64,000 nucleotides of DNA from Sphingomonas gei (GCF_004792685.1 NZ_SRXT01000002.1:124001-188000); one strand, 5' to 3'. Shown: positions 24,657 to 32,404, counted from the first letter of the stretch. The notes: generated from the letters alone by a model not told the origin. Translations and numbers: made by a program.

Positions 24657-26047
24657 GCTGCGGCTTCCTCCGCATCCGGATCGGAGTCGAAAGCGGAATC
24701 GAATTCCTCGGAGAGCGTGATCTGGCCCGTCTCGTCCTCCTCGGTCTGCCGGTCCTCCTCGGCGACGAAGCTGACTGGGAAGTCGAAGGTCATCGGCAGG
24801 CTCGCCACAGACAGACGCTCGCCCATCGCCGCGAGGTCGAGGGTGTCAGCACCCTCGCTCAGCCACCCCATTGCCGCCAGCAGCATATCGCGCCACTTGT
24901 CATTGAACCAGGAGCGGGTCAATCGGAGGCGGATGCGTTGCAGCTGCTCGCCAGGCAATGGGGTCTTGCCGTCGATAGTCACAGCTACATTGGCGTGGAC
25001 CCGATAGAGCGCATCGGGCCAGAGCTTCGGCTGTGCGACGAGGCAAAGGTGCCAACGGCGCTCCTTAAATTTTCCGCTAAGCACGCGGTCGACCTTGTGG
25101 CCGTCAGGCAACGCAATCTTGACTGACTTCGAAATGAGACCGTCCGGAAAGAACCAGCCCCTTGCGCCGGAGGCGAAGTTCACCGGCAGAAGGCCTCGGC
25201 TGTGCATTGCGAGATCCCAATGCTGCCGCATTAGATTCACCATGATCCGCCGCGTGTTCGATCGCTCGCCGAAGACATGCGTGTAGGCGCCGTCCACCAC
25301 GGAGTTGAACGGCAGGCTCGCCCTAGCCTTCAGGGGCGGCGGAGCACCGTCGAGCCCTTCGATCGCGACCGGACCGCAGAAGGCAATGGCGCCGCCACTG
25401 TGAAGGACATGTGGCACCCGCGTGAATTCCCCCCAAGCCTCGAGCTGGGCTGTCGTCCCCTTGGCCTCCATCACCCAGACGTCCGGGCGTGCCTCTAGCT
25501 CGAACCAATTGCTGTAGAGCGTCTCCGGAATGTCCGCGACCAGCTTGCGACCATCCTCTTGGGCCGCGACGATTGTGGAAAGCAATGCAGCGTCGGGGCC
25601 GGAGACCTTCGGAACGGCGGCTGTGTCGAGCGTCTCAAGCAATGGTTCGAGGCAGGCGGCCCAGTTCGGAAATGCGTTGTGAGAGTTCTGCCGAAGGATC
25701 TCCGTGGGCAGCTCGCCATAATCGACATCGCCGATCCGTATGGGTATCATGAACGTTTGGTCACCAAGCTTCCGCCGCATCACATCTCCCAATGCGAGCT
25801 CTTTCTTCACGCCCTGTTTCCCGATGTGCTCCGATACGACGACGACCTGTTTCACTGTCTCGTGGCGAAGGACATGCTCGATTCTGTCCCAGAAATCGTC
25901 ACCTCCGCGAAGTGAACGGACGTCGACCCACGTCTTGTAGCCTGCGGTCGTCAGTCGAGCGGCAAGCCAACGGGCGAACCGATTGTCCTCGGGGTTCGCG
26001 TGCGTGATAAGGATAGTGTCTCGGGCCGCAATTGCAGGTTTTGTCAT
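24653..26047 (-). CDS. TIR-APAZ effector of the short Argonaute system (SPARTA)
   Basis: The 464-residue protein has an N-terminal TIR domain (~10-140: ILITHANPEDNRFARWLA, GGDDFWDRIE) with a likely NADase glutamate E83 in KKELALGD. An APAZ-like region (~160-430) follows that pairs with short pAgos in place of N/PAZ. The last ~35 residues are strongly acidic (15 Asp/Glu). In described SPARTA systems, guide-target binding by the pAgo oligomerises TIR-APAZ, which degrades NAD(P)+ and stops the cell. It is first gene of the pair. The Shine-Dalgarno is weak; the start at 26047 is the first ATG with the full TIR fold. Confidence 0.92.
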   Translation of the reverse strand: MTKPAIAARDTILITHANPEDNRFARWLAARLTTAGYKTWVDVRSLRGGDDFWDRIEHVLRHETVKQVVVVSEHIGKQGVKKELALGDVMRRKLGDQTFMIPIRIGDVDYGELPTEILRQNSHNAFPNWAACLEPLLETLDTAAVPKVSGPDAALLSTIVAAQEDGRKLVADIPETLYSNWFELEARPDVWVMEAKGTTAQLEAWGEFTRVPHVLHSGGAIAFCGPVAIEGLDGAPPPLKARASLPFNSVVDGAYTHVFGERSNTRRIMVNLMRQHWDLAMHSRGLLPVNFASGARGWFFPDGLISKSVKIALPDGHKVDRVLSGKFKERRWHLCLVAQPKLWPDALYRVHANVAVTIDGKTPLPGEQLQRIRLRLTRSWFNDKWRDMLLAAMGWLSEGADTLDLAAMGERLSVASLPMTFDFPVSFVAEEDRQTEEDETGQITLSEEFDSAFDSDPDAEEAAA

Positions 26048-26572
26048 TCTTCGAGAGTAACCGGCTGCGATAGCGCTGAGAAGTCAGGTGATCATCTTCT
26101 CCACAGAAACTATAATCGCCTTTATGCGATTCTTGCTGCGGGTTTGAGAATGCGGCGGCCGAGCGGCATGACGTCTTAGCTCCACTGGAACATCGATTGA
26201 AGCCGTTGCCGAACCCGGATTCGCGATCCAAATCCAGAGCGTGATCATTGCGGACCTCACCCATCTCCTGGCCGCCGAAAGCATCATCCTTTGTACCTTG
26301 CTGCCAGTAACCACGGGCCGCTTCGTCCATCGTCAGCCCCAGCGGCGAGTGCCGAGCGCGACGATCTTTCAGCTACGCGTCCGGGTTATCCAGGCAGGCT
26401 TTACCGGCGTTGACGCGATGGCGCTCTTTACCGGCATCGAGCGATAGATCGGCTATCGCTGCGAAGGCTGGTGCCGGGATCGGCAACCTTTTACCGTGAG
26501 CAAGTGTCGGTCGGGCGTTGCTTCGCGTCCCACTTGACCTATGAAATAGGTTTCACGAACGCGGGGGTCATC
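26048..26572. other. Divergent intergenic region between SPARTA and the GNAT/ASCH cassette
   Basis: Both flanking operons start here, so their promoters should lie within it. A perfect AATCGC-N6-GCGATT inverted repeat at 26114-26131 lies about 67 bases upstream of the TIR-APAZ start and may be a regulatory site. Short open frames exist (e.g. 26241-26447) but none has a ribosome-binding site or recognisable protein features. Confidence 0.45.
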
Positions 26573-27628
26573 GTGTCACGCCAGTTGCGATTGACAAAAT
26601 TCAGCGCGTTATCGCCTGCCGATCCGTTCTTCGACAGCCTCAAGGCTGGATATGACGAGTTTCCAGACTGGTTTGCTCGAAAGGCCGATCAGGATGTCTA
26701 TGCTGTCATCGACGACGTGACGGGCGAACTCAGCGGCATGGTCTATCTTAAGGAGGAGCATGGGCCGGTCCCCGAGGTGGATCCGCCGCTGCCGGACCGC
26801 AAATGGCTTAAGGTCGGCACGCTCAAGATTGTGGGGCGCGGGACGCGCCTTGGCGAGCGTGTCATCAAGAAGATTTTCGATACGGCGATCGCAACAGGGG
26901 CCGATGCGATCTATGTTACCGTCTTCGAGCTACATGATCAGTTGATCGCTCTTTTCGAGCGTTTCGGCTTCGTACGGCAGGGCACCAAGACTACTGACAA
27001 CGGGACCGAGCTAGTTTTGGTGCGATCTTTTACTAATTTAACCGGAGATCGACTGAAGGATTATCCATTCATCCATTTAAGCGGCCGGCGCGCCTGGCTG
27101 CTAGCGATTTATCCCGAATATCACACCGAATTGCTGCCAGATTCAATACTGCGAAACGAACCCGCCGAGATGGTCCAGGACGTGTCGCACACAAATTCCA
27201 TCCACAAGGTTTACATCGGTAAGCTTGCGTTAAAGCGGATGTCTCCAGGCGATGTCGTCATTTTCTACCGAACCACCGACATTCAGGGGCGCGCCTATTT
27301 TCGCTCCGTCGTAAGCTCGATATGCGTCGTGGAGGAGGTCAAGGGGAAGAAGGATTTTGCAAGCGTCGATGCCTTTTTGGCCTACGCGTTGCCCCGAAGC
27401 GTGTTCTCGGAAGAGGTTCTCCGGGGGTACTGGGCAAGCTGGAAGCGGCTTTACGTCTTGAAGATAACCTATAACGCCGCTTTCGGACGGCGCACCACTC
27501 GGGGACAGCTGCTTGACGCGGGTGTGATGTCGGAGCAGCCGCGCTGGGACCTTCGTGAACTCAGTCGTGAGCAGCTTGATCGTATTGTTGAAATGGGAGA
27601 AGTAAATGCGCGTCTTATTGTCGATTAA
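26573..27628 (+). CDS. GNAT acetyltransferase fused to a PUA/EVE-like domain
   Basis: This 351-residue protein combines an N-terminal GNAT fold (~1-145: LKVGTLKIVGRGTRLGERVIKKIF with the acetyl-CoA turn, LFERFGFVRQG) with a C-terminal region (~160-345) whose MSPGDVVIFYRTT ... YFRSVVSSICVVEEV pattern suggests a PUA/EVE-like nucleic-acid-binding barrel. GCGGGGG at 26561-26567 supports GTG 26573; an ATG at 26471 lacks such a site. The last 23 bases overlap the ASCH gene. It may acetylate a protein or RNA found through the PUA-like part; substrate unknown. Confidence 0.72.
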   Translation: MSRQLRLTKFSALSPADPFFDSLKAGYDEFPDWFARKADQDVYAVIDDVTGELSGMVYLKEEHGPVPEVDPPLPDRKWLKVGTLKIVGRGTRLGERVIKKIFDTAIATGADAIYVTVFELHDQLIALFERFGFVRQGTKTTDNGTELVLVRSFTNLTGDRLKDYPFIHLSGRRAWLLAIYPEYHTELLPDSILRNEPAEMVQDVSHTNSIHKVYIGKLALKRMSPGDVVIFYRTTDIQGRAYFRSVVSSICVVEEVKGKKDFASVDAFLAYALPRSVFSEEVLRGYWASWKRLYVLKITYNAAFGRRTTRGQLLDAGVMSEQPRWDLRELSREQLDRIVEMGEVNARLIVD

Positions 27629-28025
27629 TCCGGTCCATGTCGACAATATCTTAAGAGGAATTAAGACATATGAATTCAGGCGCCGGATTTTTGCACGCCG
27701 AGATATTACAACGGTATTGATCTATTGCACCAAGCCGGTTGGAAAGCTGGTGGCGGAGTTTGACATCGCTGGCATCATCGAGGACGAGCCGGAAGCGCTG
27801 TGGGCCGCTACCGCGACCGGATCGGGTATCTCGAAGGATTTTTTTGACGTATATTTTAGCGGTCGGTCACGGGGCTTCGCGCTTCAGATCGGCGCCCTGA
27901 GGGTCTTTGACGAACCGATCTGCCCGACCGAATGGTTCGACGATTTCACGCCGCCACAATCTTACATGTATGTCCCTCCGACGGGCTCCAAAGGCGTGCC
28001 GGTTCGCCAGCTCGCCATGCTGTAA
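27606..28025 (+). CDS. ASCH/PUA-like domain protein (COG4933-like)
   Basis: The 139-residue protein starts LLSINPVHVDNILRGIKTYEFRRR, the typical ASCH start (Lys-Pro/Asn, then G-x-K-x-x-E-x-R), followed by VLIYCTKPVGKLVAEFDI and GISKDFFDVYFSGR. ASCH domains are PUA-related and bind RNA or modified nucleosides. GGAG precedes ATG 27606, which lies inside the GNAT gene end (23-base overlap), so translation is coupled. Two PUA-like proteins in a row suggest a nucleic acid substrate for the cassette. Confidence 0.78.
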   Translation: MRVLLSINPVHVDNILRGIKTYEFRRRIFARRDITTVLIYCTKPVGKLVAEFDIAGIIEDEPEALWAATATGSGISKDFFDVYFSGRSRGFALQIGALRVFDEPICPTEWFDDFTPPQSYMYVPPTGSKGVPVRQLAML

Positions 28026-28026
28026 C

Positions 28027-28563
28027 ATGTGCTCGTGCATTCTGGTTTTTGGTGTCTCCGGCGTTGGCAAGACGACCGCATGTGAAAACTATGTCGCGCG
28101 TCATCCTGGTTTCCTTTTCGTCAGCGCCAGCGCCCTTCTCAAAAGCATCCAGGCGGCGTCCGCCGAGGAGCTGCGGACCGCTAAGCGCGAGCAGATCATC
28201 GAAAATCAGGCTCTGTTGCCTGACGCCCTCAAGCGTTATCGGCTCGGTCGTCGTAACCATCGGATCTTGCTCGATGCCCATGCGGTGATCGACAATGACC
28301 GGGCGTTAGTCGAAGTGCCGGTATCAGTGATCGGCGCGCTCGAACCAACGCTGCTCGTCCTGCTGGAAGCGACTCCAGCCGAGATCGCCAAGCGCAGATC
28401 GGCCGACGCCCGCCCCCGGCCCTTACGCGATCTGCAGGCTATCGCACGAGAGATTACCGCCGAAAGGACGGCGGTCGAGGCTTATGGTGTGCAGCTTGGC
28501 CTGGACGTGGCAGTGGCCACTGTAGGGCCTCACTTCAGCTTGGACGACATTCTGGGCCGATGA
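28027..28563 (+). CDS. P-loop kinase resembling archaeal-type adenylate kinase (AdkA)
   Basis: The 178-residue protein begins with a Walker A motif GVSGVGKTT (residues ~9-17). ILLDAHAVIDND resembles the AdkA 'VDTHAxI' motif, LLEATPAEIAKRRSADARPRPLRD the 'EADPEEILxRRxxDxxR' lid, and the C-terminal helix (ERTAVEAYGVQLGLDVAVA) the family end. This is the archaeal AdkA pattern rather than the bacterial Adk pattern with a large lid. It starts one base after the ASCH stop. It ends inside the 3' end of the opposing GNAT gene (29-base overlap). Substrate unknown; ATP-dependent nucleotide phosphorylation is inferred. Confidence 0.75.
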   Translation: MCSCILVFGVSGVGKTTACENYVARHPGFLFVSASALLKSIQAASAEELRTAKREQIIENQALLPDALKRYRLGRRNHRILLDAHAVIDNDRALVEVPVSVIGALEPTLLVLLEATPAEIAKRRSADARPRPLRDLQAIAREITAERTAVEAYGVQLGLDVAVATVGPHFSLDDILGR

Positions 28564-29086
28564 AAGCCGGCTTCTCGTGCGAAGCCACCATCGGGGCAAT
28601 GCTGGAAAACAACGCCTCGTTATAGCCTAGCTCGACGGCCCGCGGCGTATACAGTCCCTCATGGGCCGAGGTGACATCGAATCCGTAATGATCGAAGATC
28701 CGTTCGAAGACCGGAAGCTTGGTCGCGCTGACCGTCAGGTGGGGGCGGTCGTCATCCAACCACTTAAGCAGGCCATCAAACAGCCGAACGCCAACGCCAC
28801 GGCCTGAATAATGCGGCGAAACGCGAACGGTGCAGATCTTACGCTCATCGAGCTCGTTCTTGGCGATGCCGAGACCGACCAGCCTGCCGTCCCGCTCAAC
28901 CGGCAACAGGAAGCGCGTGCCGGAGCGTAATCCGGGCACCACCTTGCGGCGGAACCAACAGTCGATACCGGGATAATCGTCCGACAGCGGCATGAGGAAG
29001 GCGAGCGCTTCGGCTTCGCACGCGGTGAGGCCATCGAACGAGCCGGTGAGCGGCAAAGCGCTGGAAAAGGGGGACAGGTTGTTCAC
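28535..29086 (-). CDS. GNAT family N-acetyltransferase
   Basis: The 183-residue protein has GNAT motifs: VRVSPHYSGRGVGVRLFDGLLKWL (acetyl-CoA pyrophosphate turn, GRGVG) and FERIFDHYGFDV. The N-terminal half (FRRKVVPGLRSGTRFLLPVERDG) presumably shapes the acceptor site. It overlaps the upstream membrane-protein gene by ATGA (29083-29086), so the two form an operon, and it converges on the P-loop kinase gene with overlapping 3' ends. Confidence 0.85.
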   Translation of the reverse strand: MNNLSPFSSALPLTGSFDGLTACEAEALAFLMPLSDDYPGIDCWFRRKVVPGLRSGTRFLLPVERDGRLVGLGIAKNELDERKICTVRVSPHYSGRGVGVRLFDGLLKWLDDDRPHLTVSATKLPVFERIFDHYGFDVTSAHEGLYTPRAVELGYNEALFSSIAPMVASHEKPAFIGPECRPS

Positions 29087-30219
29087 AGTCTGTTTCCTAC
29101 CTCAGTCGGCGCCGGAAGCCTAGGGGGCGGTGCGCTAGGCGGCGAAGCGATGATTTTATCTTGCTTGGTCGTCCTAGCCTGATGATGCTCCCAAGCCACA
29201 CCGACCACCCATTGCAAACCGGATGCTATAAAATTGCCGAGCAAGCCGATCAGGAAGGCGATCACGAGATACTTCGCCAAAATCTTGCGGCTGCTCCGGC
29301 GAGTCTCCAGCTTCACGAACGCCGAAAAATCGGCGATCGGCCGGTTCGGATCATGCTCGCGCTTCCAGTGATAGACAACCATCCCGTCAGGTATGCCGGC
29401 AGCATAGCTGTTCCATAGGCGGTGTTCGAGCAGACGCATCTTATGCGAAGGTGTGTTGGAGACAGTCAGTTCGGAATGAACTGGCACAGCGGTCAGAAAC
29501 GCGACCAGTTTGAGCAGGACGGCGCCGCCTGCTGCACGATCGGTCTTCATACGCAATTCAATCGGCATCGGCAGAGTACGAGCTTCATTGACGCGAAAAT
29601 CCAGGTACTCGATCTCGTCGAAGCCGCTTTGGAGCAGTCGGTCGGGCGTAGGGACGACCTTCACGAACGGGTTCTGGTCGCTTCCGCGATTAAGATGGAA
29701 CCGTAGGCGGAAATAGGAGCGCACGGCGGGCGTGGTGTTGAGGCAGGCTTCATCGACCGCAGCGCGTGTGATGCTGAGCACGGTTCCGCCATGCTGTGGG
29801 CTCACGTCGAGTTCGCTTGGATCAATGACGCCCCCGTTGATACCGAACTGGTGAACGCGGCAGAAGATCGAACTATTCTGATCAAGCAGAACGACACAAC
29901 GCGCGCCACCTGGGACGGGGGCAGTGGTCGCGAGAACCTCGTTGAAGATGCCTTGAGCAAATTCGCCCTTTGCCAGAAACGGTGCGCAATCCTCGATGCT
30001 GGCCCGATCGACTTCGGCCGGAAAATAGATGCAGATTCGGTCAATTTGCGCAATATCGGTGACCATTAGACCGACTTCGACAAAATCCGTGCTTGCTCGC
30101 TTTCCTCGGGCTACTTTGCCTCCCGCAATGTGCCAATAGTTGAAGTGGGCTTCAAGCTCTGTGGGGAGAGAACTGGCACGAGGAACGCACCACACTGCCA
30201 TCGTACCATTATCCCGCAT
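29083..30219 (-). CDS. Unknown protein with C-terminal membrane anchor
   Basis: The 378-residue protein has a large soluble N-terminal part (~1-310) of mixed alpha/beta pattern, a single hydrophobic helix near residues 317-342 (YLVIAFLIGLLGNFIASGLQ) and a short Pro-rich cytoplasmic or periplasmic tail. I do not recognise the family. GGGGGA upstream supports ATG 30219. It is translationally coupled to the GNAT gene. A membrane-tethered sensor or effector role is only a guess from architecture. Confidence 0.68.
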   Translation of the reverse strand: MRDNGTMAVWCVPRASSLPTELEAHFNYWHIAGGKVARGKRASTDFVEVGLMVTDIAQIDRICIYFPAEVDRASIEDCAPFLAKGEFAQGIFNEVLATTAPVPGGARCVVLLDQNSSIFCRVHQFGINGGVIDPSELDVSPQHGGTVLSITRAAVDEACLNTTPAVRSYFRLRFHLNRGSDQNPFVKVVPTPDRLLQSGFDEIEYLDFRVNEARTLPMPIELRMKTDRAAGGAVLLKLVAFLTAVPVHSELTVSNTPSHKMRLLEHRLWNSYAAGIPDGMVVYHWKREHDPNRPIADFSAFVKLETRRSSRKILAKYLVIAFLIGLLGNFIASGLQWVVGVAWEHHQARTTKQDKIIASPPSAPPPRLPAPTEVGNRL

Positions 30220-30800
30220 CGCCGTCCCCCAACCCCATGTTTCGCATTTACGCCTAGGCTCTCTTAAACGTGAATTTTACTGGAGCAACACTACGCTTCA
30301 ATGCGAGCACGTGTCGCTCGCTTGAATGCGCATCCGCCCGTCATATTCTGATCACTTCGCCTCTAGATCGCTCATTACGTTCTACGATCGCTAGTTAGGT
30401 TGTTCCGCAAGCGTGGATTTGCCCCATGTCCGCCCGGCATCATTTCCAATGCATCGCAAATCGTGCCCCTGATGGATGAATGGCAGCAATCCTGCCTTTG
30501 GCGCACAAAGCGGCCGTTACGCCATCAGCCCTGTCAGTCGACGCTTCTGAGCAAGCAGTTTTGCTGTCCGTCAGTTTGCGGGCAGTCAAATCGCCGGGGA
30601 GGGGACATAGTAGTGAAAGCAACCTCACACGGGAGTTGTTCATCCACGCACAATCTGTTGGATGCCGTTGGATGCATCATTACTGCTTCGTACTCGACGG
30701 GAAAGTGGTACACTTCCCCGGTACATAGGTTGGTACGCAAAGTAGAGGGAAAGGGCATTCTTCCAATATGTTACGAGTATCACGACCGGTACACATCTTC
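30220..30800. other. Right-end intergenic region of the island with candidate arm sites
   Basis: No supported gene. GGTAC-type repeats at 30706-30715, 30719-30728 and 30731-30742 resemble the TGGTACACAA motifs at the left end and lie about 60 bases inside attR. The upstream half should contain the promoter of the membrane-protein/GNAT operon. Confidence 0.55.
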
Positions 30801-30818
30801 TCCCTCCGTCTCCGCCAG
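30801..30818 (+). repeat. attR, 18-bp direct repeat of tRNA-Ser 3' end
   Basis: TCCCTCCGTCTCCGCCAG is identical to 16539-16556 in the same orientation. No rest of a tRNA precedes it, so this is the truncated copy left by integration and marks the island's right boundary. Confidence 0.9.
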
Positions 30819-30980
30819 GGCCTTGCCACCCTGCATGTCCTGGTGGCATTCTCTCCCGCCCGCTTTTGCGGGATCTGCTGCCTATCTGCACATCGCTCGA
30901 CAAATCCCCGATTGCATCATGCCAACCTATGCGGTGACGGCGCTTGCGTGTCCTCAATCCGCGCGCTAAAACTGAACCAT

Positions 30981-31340
30981 ATGGCTCAGTATGCAAACGC
31001 CCGCCTCGACGCGTCGTTCGCCGCGCTTTCGGATGCCACACGACGGGGCGTCCTGGAGCAGCTTGGACGGGCGGAGGCTTCGATCAGCGACCTTGCGGGC
31101 AAGTTCAACATGACTCTCACCGGCATGAAGAAGCATGTCGGCGTGCTGGAGCAGGCGGGACTGGTCACGACCGAGAAGGTCGGGCGGGTGCGGACCTGCA
31201 GACTCGGGCTTGGCGGCCTGGCGGCGGAGGCGGCGTGGATCGAGACGTATCGGCTGCTCTGGGAAGAACGCTTCGACGCGCTGGAGGCGGTGGTCGCGGA
31301 ATTGAGGCTGAAGGAGGAAAGCGATGGACGAGAGAGATAG
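30981..31340 (+). CDS. ArsR-family helix-turn-helix regulator
   Basis: The 119-residue protein is an ArsR/SmtB-type winged helix: RLDASFAALSDATRRGVLEQLGRAEASISDLA, then recognition helix region LTGMKKHVGVLEQAGLVTTEKVGRVRTCRL. No metal-binding cysteine motif is seen, so it belongs to the branch paired with AHSA1/SRPBCC genes. It overlaps the SRPBCC gene by 17 bases. The start at 30981 lies 162 bases beyond attR, so it is the first chromosomal gene after the island. Confidence 0.9.
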   Translation: MAQYANARLDASFAALSDATRRGVLEQLGRAEASISDLAGKFNMTLTGMKKHVGVLEQAGLVTTEKVGRVRTCRLGLGGLAAEAAWIETYRLLWEERFDALEAVVAELRLKEESDGRER

Positions 31341-31833
31341 TGCGCCCGACACACAGGACCGCACCACGGTGGAACGCACGTCCGACCGCGAAATGGTCGT
31401 CACGCGAATCTTCGACGCGCCGGCGCGCATCGTGTTCGAGGCCTGGACCAAGCCCGAATTGTTCACGCGCTGGTGGGCACCCAAGTCGATGGGGGTGCCG
31501 TTGCTTTCGTGCGAGATGGATGTTCGTACCGGAGGCAGTTACCGGATCGAGTTCGGCCAGGATGCCTCGAACGCCTGGGCATTCTTCGGCAAATATATCG
31601 AAGTGACCCCGGGCGCGCGCCTCGTCTGGACCAATGAGGAAGGCGAAGACGGCGCGGTGACCACGGTGACCTTCGAGGACAAGGGCGGCACGACACTGCT
31701 GACCTTCCACGAACTCTATCCCTCGAAGGAAGCGCTCGACGAAGCGCTTATCGGCATGGAGGGCGGGATGCCCGAGCAGTTCGCGCAGCTCGATGCGCTT
31801 CTCGTCGCATTGGGTGCGCTGGGATCGAGCTGA
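31324..31833 (+). CDS. SRPBCC (AHSA1/START-like) domain protein
   Basis: The 169-residue protein has the AHSA1 pattern: VTRIFDAPARIVFEAWTKPELFTRWWAPK near the N-terminus, GGSYRIEFGQD, and TVTFEDKGGTTLLTFHELYPS. The helix-grip fold binds hydrophobic ligands. ArsR-SRPBCC pairs are common in alphaproteobacteria and are probably autoregulated; the ligand is unknown. Confidence 0.9.
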   Translation: MDERDSAPDTQDRTTVERTSDREMVVTRIFDAPARIVFEAWTKPELFTRWWAPKSMGVPLLSCEMDVRTGGSYRIEFGQDASNAWAFFGKYIEVTPGARLVWTNEEGEDGAVTTVTFEDKGGTTLLTFHELYPSKEALDEALIGMEGGMPEQFAQLDALLVALGALGSS

Positions 31834-31873
31834 CGGCCGGTTCGCCAGCCGGGGGACCCAAGGGGCGGGCGGC

Positions 31874-32404
31874 CTATTTAACCGGCCGCTTCTCGAGCTT
31901 CCGCGCCAGCGTGCGGCGGTGCATTCCGAGCCGGCGTGCGGTTTCGGAGATGTTGAACCCGGTGGCGGCGAGGGTTTCGTTGATCATCTCCCATTCGTGG
32001 GTCTTGATCGAAGAGGCGCGGTTGGTCAGCGGCACCGTGGCGTCGCCGGCGGGCTTGTCGAACGCCGCCTCGATATCGTCGGTGTTGGACGGCTTGACCA
32101 GATAATGGCAGGCGCCGAGCTTGATCGCCTCCACTGCGGTCGAGATGCTGGCATAGCCGGTGAGCACGACGATCAGCATCGCGGGATCGCGGGCGTGGAG
32201 AAGCTGGATGCACGGTAGGCCGGAGGACGTCGCCAGCTTGAGATCGACCACGGCGCGCTCGGGGATCTCGGCGTCGAGCAAGGCCTTCAGCTGGCCGATA
32301 TCGGCGGCGACCCGGACGCGGTAGCCGCGCCGCTCGAACGAACGCTGCAGCGTGCGCGCGAAAGTCTCGTCGTCCTCGACGAGGATCAGGCTGGGACCGT
32401 TCAT
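31874..32404 (-). CDS. regA: Response regulator RegA/ActR/PrrA
   Basis: The 176-residue protein has a receiver domain (LVEDDETFARTL; phosphoacceptor Asp in VVDLKLATSSGL; LTGYAS; LVKPS) and a Fis-type helix-turn-helix at the C-terminus (NISETARRLGMHRRTLARKL). The whole layout is RegA. It is the last gene of the cyo operon, one base after the regB stop. RegA controls respiration and redox genes in response to quinone or oxygen status; here it probably regulates the oxidase encoded with it. Confidence 0.93.
   Translation of the reverse strand: MNGPSLILVEDDETFARTLQRSFERRGYRVRVAADIGQLKALLDAEIPERAVVDLKLATSSGLPCIQLLHARDPAMLIVVLTGYASISTAVEAIKLGACHYLVKPSNTDDIEAAFDKPAGDATVPLTNRASSIKTHEWEMINETLAATGFNISETARRLGMHRRTLARKLEKRPVK

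Larger units (their letters stand above)
16539..30818. mobile_element. Integrative genomic island in tRNA-Ser(GCT), with SPARTA defence genes
   Basis: The island is bounded by an exact 18-base direct repeat. The left copy is the 3' end of tRNA-Ser(GCT), the integrase gene lies just inside it, and repeated TGGTAC-type motifs lie about 60 bases inside both ends. Length is about 14.3 kb. Cargo: integrase, DNA-binding protein, serine recombinase, XRE regulator, three unknowns, TIR-APAZ/short Argonaute, and a GNAT/ASCH/kinase cassette. Base composition is visibly less GC-rich than the flanks, especially 26500-30800. No conjugation genes are present, so it is at most mobilisable or satellite-like. 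Confidence 0.88.

Noticed and set aside
26241..26447. Small plus-strand ORF between SPARTA and the GNAT cassette
   Set aside because: No Shine-Dalgarno, no recognisable features, and it lies in a divergent promoter region.
16539..30818. CRISPR array or conjugation module in the island
   Set aside because: No regularly spaced repeats, cas genes, relaxase or type IV secretion genes were found on either strand.
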